DNA from: Micromonospora tarensis
GTDB taxonomy: Bacteria; Actinomycetota; Actinomycetes; Mycobacteriales; Micromonosporaceae
NCBI RefSeq assembly: GCF_016803395.1
Contig: NZ_JAEVHL010000006.1
Location: 1-64,000, forward strand
Direction of reading: 5' to 3'
Length of the DNA: 64,000 bases
Shown: positions 54,901 through 64,000 of the stretch, piece by piece
Layout of the letters: the number at the start of each line of letters is the position of its first letter
Position numbering within the stretch: position 1 is the stretch's first letter
Notes under the pieces: model-generated
Seen by the model: only the letters and a program-made list of their open reading frames with translations
The model's database searches: none
Told to the model about the DNA's origin: nothing
Position numbers and translations under genes: made by a program

Positions 54901-57900
54901 ATCCGCTGCCCGTCGGTCGGGTCGGTGGTCGGCTGTTCCCGGGTCGCGCCGGCGACGCCCGGGGCGTCGAGCACCAGCCGCGGCACGTCGGTGCCGGGCA
55001 GCTGTCCGTCGATCTCGCGGTTCGTGACCACCAGCGCGGGGGCCGCGTCGCCCAACATGTAGGCGATCCGCTCCGCGGGATAACCCGGATCGATCGGCAC
55101 GTACGCCCCGCCGGCCTTGAGCACCGCCAGCAGGGTGACCACCAGCTCCGGGGACCGGTCCAGGGCGACCGCGACCAGCCGCTCCGGGCCGACGCCACGG
55201 GCGATCAGCTCGTGGGCGAGGCGGTTGGCGCGCGCGTTCAGCTCGGCGTAGGACAGCTCCGCGCCGGCGTGCACCACCGCGGTCGCCTCGGGCGTGCTGG
55301 CCACCGCGGCCTGGAAGAGCTCGACGACGGTGACCGGCGGGACCGGGACGATCGGCCCCCGCCACGCGGCGTCGCGCGGCACCTCGCCGGCGGCCGCGTC
55401 GAGCTGGCCGACCGGGGTGTGCGGCGCGGCGACGAACGCCTCGATCAGCTGGTTGAACCCGACGGCGGCGGTGCTGACGGCGGCGGCACCGATCACCTCC
55501 GGCTGGAAGTACCAGTTCACCAGCATGCGGCGTTGCTCGTGCATCACCACGATGCCCAGCGGGTAATGGTTGTCGCCCCGGGTGTCGACGTCGGTCAGTT
55601 CGAGGCCGGCCACCACATCGGTGGTCGCGGTCGGGAAGTTCTCGAAGACCACAGCGGTGTCGAAGAGGGTGGACAGGCCGGCCAGCCGTTGCAGGTCGGT
55701 CAGTCCGAGGTAGTGGTGGGCGAGCAGCTCCGCCTTGCGTTCCTGCAGCTCGGTGACGATGGCCAGGAGCGAGCGTTGCGGGTCGACGCGCACACGTACC
55801 GGCACGGTGTTGCTGAAGAGGCCGACCATGCGCTCCACGCCGGGCAGGTCGGCGGGCCGACCGGAGACGGTCTCGCCGAACAACACGTCGTCACGCCCGG
55901 TGAGGCGGCCGAGCAGGATGCCCCAGAGACCCTGCACCACGTTGTTGACGGTGAGGCCTTCCCGGCGGGCGGCGGCGAACAGCTCGGCCGCGAGTTCGTC
56001 GGGAACCGTCGACTCCAGGCGCTGCGGCAGCCCACCGTAGCCGTGGCCGCCGTCACCGAGCAGGCTCGGTTCGGCGACCCCGTCGAGGGCCTGCGCCCAG
56101 GCTCGCTCCGCCACGGAGCGGTCCTGCGCGGCCAACCAGGAGAGATAGTCGCGGTACGGCTCCACCGCCGGCAGCTCCGCGCCGGCCTCGCCGGCGGTGT
56201 AGAGCTCCAGCAGCTCCCCGGTCAGGATCTGCAACGACCAGCCGTCGAGGAGCATGTGGTGCGCCCCCATCAGCAGCCGGTGCAGGTCGTCACCGATCCG
56301 GATGAGGGTGAAGCGCAGCAGCGGTGGGCTCTGCAGGTCGAAGCGGTGGACCCGCTCGGCGTCGAGCAGCCGGTCCAGTTCGACAGCGCGCTCCGCCTCG
56401 GTGCGGTCGCGCAGGTCGATGGTGGTCCAGGGCACCTCCACCGTCGCGGGGATGACCTGCACCGGGCGGCCGTCCTCGGTGTAGGCGATCCCGGCGCGCA
56501 GGTTGTCGTGCCGTCGCACCAGGGCGTCCGCTGCGGTGCGCAGCGCGGCGACGTCCAGGTCGCCCCGGATGTCCATCGCGGCACGGGTGATGTAGACGTC
56601 GGCGGCGGACCGGTCGTACTCGGCGTGGAAGAGCAGCCCTTCCTGGAGCGGAGAGAGCGGCAGCACGTCGGTGAGGCCGGGATGCGCGTCCGCCAGCCGG
56701 TCCAGCTCCGCCTGTGACAGTTCGAGCAGCGGCAGGTCGGACGGGCTCAGCGCGCTGAGCGCCGGACCGTGCGCGACGTGCCTGGCCAGCACCTCGATCG
56801 CCCGGAACCAGGCGTCAGCCAGCCGTCGGGTCTCCTCCTCGCCGAGGTGACCGCTGGCCCAGGTCCAGGTCGCCTTGAGGACGTAGCCGTCGGGGCCGGG
56901 CACGGTGACCGCGTTGAGCATCATCGCGTACGGCATCGGCATCGCCGGGTCGGGATCACCGCCGATGCCCTCGTCCTCCACGCCGTTGTCGACGCGGCCC
57001 AGGTAGTTGAAGGCGATCTGCGGCTGGGGCAGCCGGGCCAGGACGGCGGCGGCGCGGGGGTTGAGGTACCGCAGCAACCCGTAGCCCAGACCGCTGTCCG
57101 GGATCGCTCGCAGCTGCTCGCGCACCGCCCGCACCGCGGCGGTCAGGGCGGCGCCGGTCAGTGTCCCGCCGGTCCGCGGGCCCGGATCCAGGTGCACCGG
57201 GTACAGGCTGGTCAGCCATCCGACGGTCCGGGACAGGTCGGTGCCGGCGACGCTCTCGTCCCGGCCGTGTCCCTCCCGGGCGACCAGCACACCGGTCCCG
57301 GTGCCCTGGTGGGACGAGCTGGATCGGGCCCGCCAGTCCGCGACGGCCACGGCGAAGGTGGCCAGCAGCACCTCGTCGATCTCGGCGTGCAGGGCGGCCG
57401 GCAGCGGGCCGAGTAGCGTCCGGGTCACCGTGGCCGGCAGCGTCACGGTCAACGAGCGGGCGGTCGCCGCCGTGTCGGTGCTCGGGTCGAGCGGCCGGTC
57501 CACCAGCAGCGGATCCGGGCAGCTCAGGATCTGCCGCCACAGCGGCAGCTGCCGGATGGTGCCCGGCTCGGCGGCGAGTGCGATCAGGTGCTGCGCCCAG
57601 CTTCGCAGCGAGGTTCCCACCGGCGCCAGTCGCACGGCCTCGCCGGCCTCCAGCGCGGCGAACGCCTCCGCGAGGTCGGGCAGCAGGATCTGCCAGGAGA
57701 CCGCGTCGACGGCGAAGTGGTGCACGAACAGCAGCAGCCGTCCGGGGGTGTCGGCACCGGCGTCGAGCCAGACCGCCGACAGCAGCCGGCCCGCTGCGGG
57801 AGCGAGTCGGGAGATCGCCTCGTCCGACGAGCCCACCGGGGCGGTCGGGTCGTCGACCCGGACGTGGTCCAGGCAGTCCGCGGCCCGCACCGTTCCGCGC

Positions 57901-60900
57901 GGCCGCACCTCGAGGCTCCACTCGTCGATCTCCTCGAGCCGGTTCAGCCGCAGGCGCAGGGCGTCGTGGTGGTCGATCAGCGCCTGGAGGGCCGCGGCGA
58001 CCTGGTCCCGGCTCAGTCCGGCCGGCACCGGCGCGGGCATCGCCTGGTGGAAGCGGTCGATCGGGCCGTTCTGGTCGTGCACCCAGTGCATGATCGGCAG
58101 CACCGGGACGGAGCCGGTGCCGTCGTCGCTGACCGGCGCCGCCGGCGCCTCCGGCTCGGCTGGCGGCGTCGACTCCGCGATCGCCTCGGCGAGACCGGCG
58201 ACGGTCTTGCGGGTGAACAGGTCGCGGGGGCTGATCCGCAGCCCGGTCTTGCGGGCGCGGCTGACCAGCTGGATGGAGATGATGCTGTCGCCGCCGAGCT
58301 CGAAGAAGTTGTCGTCGATGCCTACCGTGGGCACCTTCAGGACCTCGGCGAAGAGCTGGCAGAGCTGCTCCTCCAGCGGGTTGCGAGGCTGCCGCCCGGT
58401 GCTCGACGGCTCGGTCTCCGGCTCCACCAGCGCGGCCCGGTCGAGCTTGCCATTCTCCGTCACCGGCAGCGCGGCGAGCGCAACCACCAGTGCGGGCACC
58501 ATGTATTCCGGCAGCAGCTCGCCGACGTGCGCCCGCAACACCTCCGGGTCGACGACGTCCTGCGCCGTGGGCACCACGTAGGCGACCAGCTGCGGCTGGC
58601 CACCCGAGGCCGACCGGACGATCACCGCGGCCTGATCCACCGAGGGGTGCCGGGCCAGCGCCGACTCGATCTCGGCGAGCTCGACCCGGAACCCACGGAT
58701 CTTGATCTGGTGGTCGCTGCGGCCGAGGAACTCCACGAGACCGTCGGCCCGCCAGCGCACCACGTCACCGGTCCGGTACATCCGGGCGCCGCCATCCTCG
58801 AAGGGGCAGGCGACGAAGCGGTGCGCGGTCAGCCCGGGGTGGTGCAGGTATCCCCGCGCCAACCGGCCGCCGGAGACGTAGAGCTCACCCGCGACACCCG
58901 GCGGGGTGGGGCGCAGTTCCGCGTCGAGCACGTAGACCCTGGTGTCCCGTACCGGCCTGCCGATCGGCGGTGGGTCGGACAGCCCGTCCAACGGATCGCT
59001 GTAGCTGACCGCGACGGTGTTCTCGGTGGGGCCGTACCCATTGGTCATCTGCCGTCCGCCGGACCATCGGCGAACCAGTTCGGCGGGCACCGCCTCGCCG
59101 CCGACGATCAGGTGCCGCAGGTCGGGCAGCTCCGTGGCCGGCGCGCTGGCCAGCACCGCCGGCGGGATGATCGCGTGCGAGACGCGACGCTCCGCCATCA
59201 GGGTGGCCAGCGGTTCGCCGGCGAGGGTGACCGGCGGCGGCACGACCAGGGCGGCGCCGGACAGCAGGGTCACGGTGAGCTCGAGCACCGACATGTCGAA
59301 GCTCGGCGAGCAGAACTGCAGCACCCGGCTGCCGACGCCCAGCCCGAACATGCTGATCTCGGTAGCGACGAAGTCAGCCATGCCGGCATGGCTGACCACG
59401 ACGCCCTTCGGCTCGCCGGTCGAGCCGGAGGTGTAGATCAGGTACGCCGGGTTCGTCACCCGCAGCGGCACCGCTCGCTCGCCGTCACCGATCGGGCCGG
59501 CGTCGTACCCGGCGATCGCGGCCTGGACCGCCGGATCGTCGAGCACCACGACGGTCGCGCCCGGGGTGGGCGGGAGCGTGTCGACGAGAGCCGCGACGGT
59601 GAGCACCACCGCGGGGCGGGCGTCAGCCAGCATGTACGCGAGCCGCCCGGTCGGGTACTCGGGATCGAGCGGGAGGAACGCGGCACCGGCCTTCAGCACC
59701 GCGACCGTGGTCGACGCCGACTCCACCGAGCGGTACAGCATGAACGCGACGACGTGCTCGGGCCGCACGCCGAGCGTCATCAGGTGCCGCGCCAACTGGT
59801 TGGTGTTGGCGTCGAGCTCGGCGTACGTCAGCGACCGTCCGGCGGACTCCACCGCGACCGCCGCCGGATTCTCCGCGACCCGCTCGGCGAACAGCGCGGG
59901 GAACGTGGCTCGGGCCCGGGGCTCGCCGGTCTCGTTCCAGTCGGCCAGGATCCGGCCACGCTCCGCGGACGACAGCAGGTCGACCCGATCCACCGGCATC
60001 GTGAGGTCGGCGGCCATGGCGGTGAAGGCGCGCCGCAGCCGCTCGCCGAACCGCTGGACGTCGGCGGTGTCGAACATGTCCGGCCGGTAGCGCAGTTGCA
60101 GGCGGAGCTGCCCGTCCAGCACGTGCACGTTGGCGTAGAGGGGGTAGTGACTCGAGTCGAGCACGTCGAAGTGCACGATGTCCAGGTCGCCGGCGATCTT
60201 CTGGGCGGCGTCGAGGTCGAACGGGAAGTTGTCGAAGGCGACCGAGGTGTCGAACAGTTCGCCCTGCTGCCCGGCGACACGCTGCACGTCGGCCATGCCG
60301 AGGTACTGGTAGGGCAGCAGATCCTGCTGGTCGCGCTGCACCTGCTCGAGCATCCGCAGCAGCGAGGTGCCGGGCGCCAGGCGGACCCGCGCCGGCAGCG
60401 TGTTGATCAGCATGCCGACCATCCGCTCGACACCGGCGATCTCGGGTGGCCGGCCGGCGACGACCGTGCCGAAGACGACGTCCCGCGCGCCGGTCAGCGC
60501 GCCGAGCAGCATCGCCCAGGCGCCGTACACGGCCGTACCCATGGTCAAGCTGTGCCGGCGCAGGTTGGTGGCGAGTTCGGCGGTGACGTCGGCCGGGACT
60601 GTGACAACGACCTCCTCCGGCACCACGGCGGTACGGTTCGGCTCGACCGCGGTGAGCCGGGTCGGTCCGTCCATACCGGCGAGGGCGGCCTGCCACGCCG
60701 CCTCAGCCTTGCCGGAGTCCTGCCGGTTGAGCCAGGCCAGGTAGTCACGGAACGGCACGACCGGGGTCAGCCCGACCTCGGCGCCGGCCTGCTGGTAGAG
60801 CCGGAACAGCTCCTCCAGCACGAGCGCCATCGACCACCCGTCGAGCAGGATGTGGTGGAACGACATCAGCAGCCGGTGCCGACGCTCGCCGAGCCGGATC

Positions 60901-61286
60901 AGCACGAAGCGCAGCAGCGGCGGCTTGGCGAGGTTGTAGGAGCGCCGCTGCTCGGTGGACTGCACCCGGGCGAGTTCGGCGTCCCGCTCCTCGGCGGCGA
61001 GGCCGGTCAGGTCGACCTCGGTCCAGGGCAACGTCACGTCGCGCGCCACCACCTGCACCGGGCGTCCGCCCTTGGGTTGCAGGAAGCCGACCCGCAGGTT
61101 GGCGTGCCGACGCAGCAGCGCCTCCGTGCTGGCGCGCATGGCCGACGTGTCCAGATCGCCGTCGAGATCGAGGACCAGCTGAACGGTATAGACGTCTGGC
61201 GCCTGCTCGTCGTAAAGGGCGTGGAACAACAACCCTTCCTGCAACGGAGACAGCGGGAGAATGTCCTCAGGTGCCGATTGCGTCAT
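45781..61286 (-). CDS. NRPS-2: four modules, the last without adenylation domain (one frameshift)
   Basis: A synthetase of about 5168 residues, domain order C-A-PCP-E, C-A-PCP, C-A-PCP-E, C-PCP-E. The start is taken as the ATG at 61286 ([15 protein letters not shown]), nine bases after GGAGG; an ATG at 61295 sits directly on the ribosome site. A single missing base near 45871-45878 removes the natural C-terminus ([27 protein letters not shown], stop at 45781). The uncorrected frame then runs on into the start of NRPS-3 as an apparent 5365-residue fusion. The first C domain is DCL-type, matching NRPS-1 as donor, and the C-terminal E matches NRPS-3 as acceptor. The gene follows papC by 104 bases, so precursor and synthetase genes are probably co-transcribed. 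Confidence 0.93.
48925..53517 (-). other. Module 5: C-A-PCP-E, substrate not recognised
   Basis: Boundaries are approximate. Specificity residues are D-V-A-Q-V-G-V-V-A-K, close to module 9. The E domain reads [10 protein letters not shown] (valine for glycine) and VERHGRQE (arginine within EGHGR), yet keeps the catalytic histidine and glutamate. Epimerization is therefore likely but less certain. Confidence 0.62.
53518..56689 (-). other. Module 4: C-A-PCP, predicted Asx (Asp or Asn)
   Basis: Boundaries are approximate. Specificity residues are D-L-T-K-L-G-V-V-N-K, an Asp/Asn-type pocket. There is no E domain, and the PCP reads [14 protein letters not shown] ahead of an LCL-type C domain, so the residue stays L. 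It is the second candidate site for SyrP-type beta-hydroxylation. Confidence 0.72.
56690..61286 (-). other. Module 3: C-A-PCP-E, substrate not recognised
   Basis: Boundaries are approximate. Specificity residues read by eye are D-M-L-I-I-G-G-V-A-K, which match no code I know; the pocket looks hydrophobic. The PCP reads [11 protein letters not shown]. The E domain has [10 protein letters not shown], with alanine replacing the usual glycine of HHxxxDG, but keeps the histidine and aspartate and [10 protein letters not shown]-configured residue is expected. Confidence 0.65.
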
Positions 61287-61390
61287 TTCCAGCATCCTCC
61301 AACTCGCCTGCGGAAACGGCCGATCCGGGCAGACGCTACGGGCGTTGCCCGGCGGATTCCGGGGCGTATACAAGACTTGTAAGCACTTGG

Positions 61391-64000
<2,610 letters not shown>

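Overview
The window is very GC-rich (roughly 70%+), with long shadow reading frames on both strands. Its gene families (MbtH, DrrAB-type ABC exporter, NarL two-component pair, GT1 glycosyltransferase, bacterial P450s, TauD/SyrP oxygenases, very large NRPSs) point to an actinomycete. A Micromonospora or Streptomyces relative is likely, but the genus cannot be fixed from this sequence alone. Almost the whole window is one non-ribosomal peptide biosynthetic gene cluster; its upstream edge runs off the right end at 64000.

Layout. 161-4612 (minus): the 2,3-diaminopropionate (Dap) pair SbnA/SbnB behind a free-standing adenylation-PCP protein. 4980-7623 (minus): a P450 and a GT1 glycosyltransferase. 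7821-15782: a regulatory or envelope block with a NarL-type sensor kinase, a duplicated polytopic membrane protein, a secreted PA14/RHS (YD-repeat) protein and a divergent NarL response regulator. 15804-17842 (minus): ABC-2 exporter and MbtH. 18188-18961 (plus): type II thioesterase. 19041-25334 (minus): NRPS-1 (two modules). 25469-29402: an SRPBCC-like protein, a second P450 and two tandem SyrP-like iron(II)/2-oxoglutarate oxygenases. 29558-45749 (minus): NRPS-3 (four modules plus TE). 45781-61286 (minus): NRPS-2 (four modules). 61391-64000 (minus): PapC and the 3' part of PapA, for 4-amino-phenylalanine precursor supply.

How the genes work together. C-domain types and the position of the TE give the order NRPS-1, NRPS-2, NRPS-3, ten modules in all, with epimerization domains in modules 2, 3, 5, 6, 7 and 8. 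Specificity residues read by eye suggest Dap(in trans)-D-Asn-D-X-Asx-D-X-D-Dap(in trans)-D-Gln/Glu-D-aromatic (Tyr or 4-amino-Phe)-X-Val, released by the C-terminal TE, probably as a macrocycle. Two modules (1 and 6) have no adenylation domain. The free-standing A-PCP protein beside the Dap genes is the only visible candidate to load them. The SyrP pair probably beta-hydroxylates the Asx residues, and the P450s and glycosyltransferase decorate further. I do not recognise a known compound with this plan.

Data quality. Eight genes are interrupted by single-base frameshifts, thirteen in all (twelve missing bases, one extra), mostly in short G/C runs. Correcting them restores exact open frames of family-typical length. 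They look like sequencing errors, not pseudogenes, and coordinates below treat each interrupted gene as one CDS.
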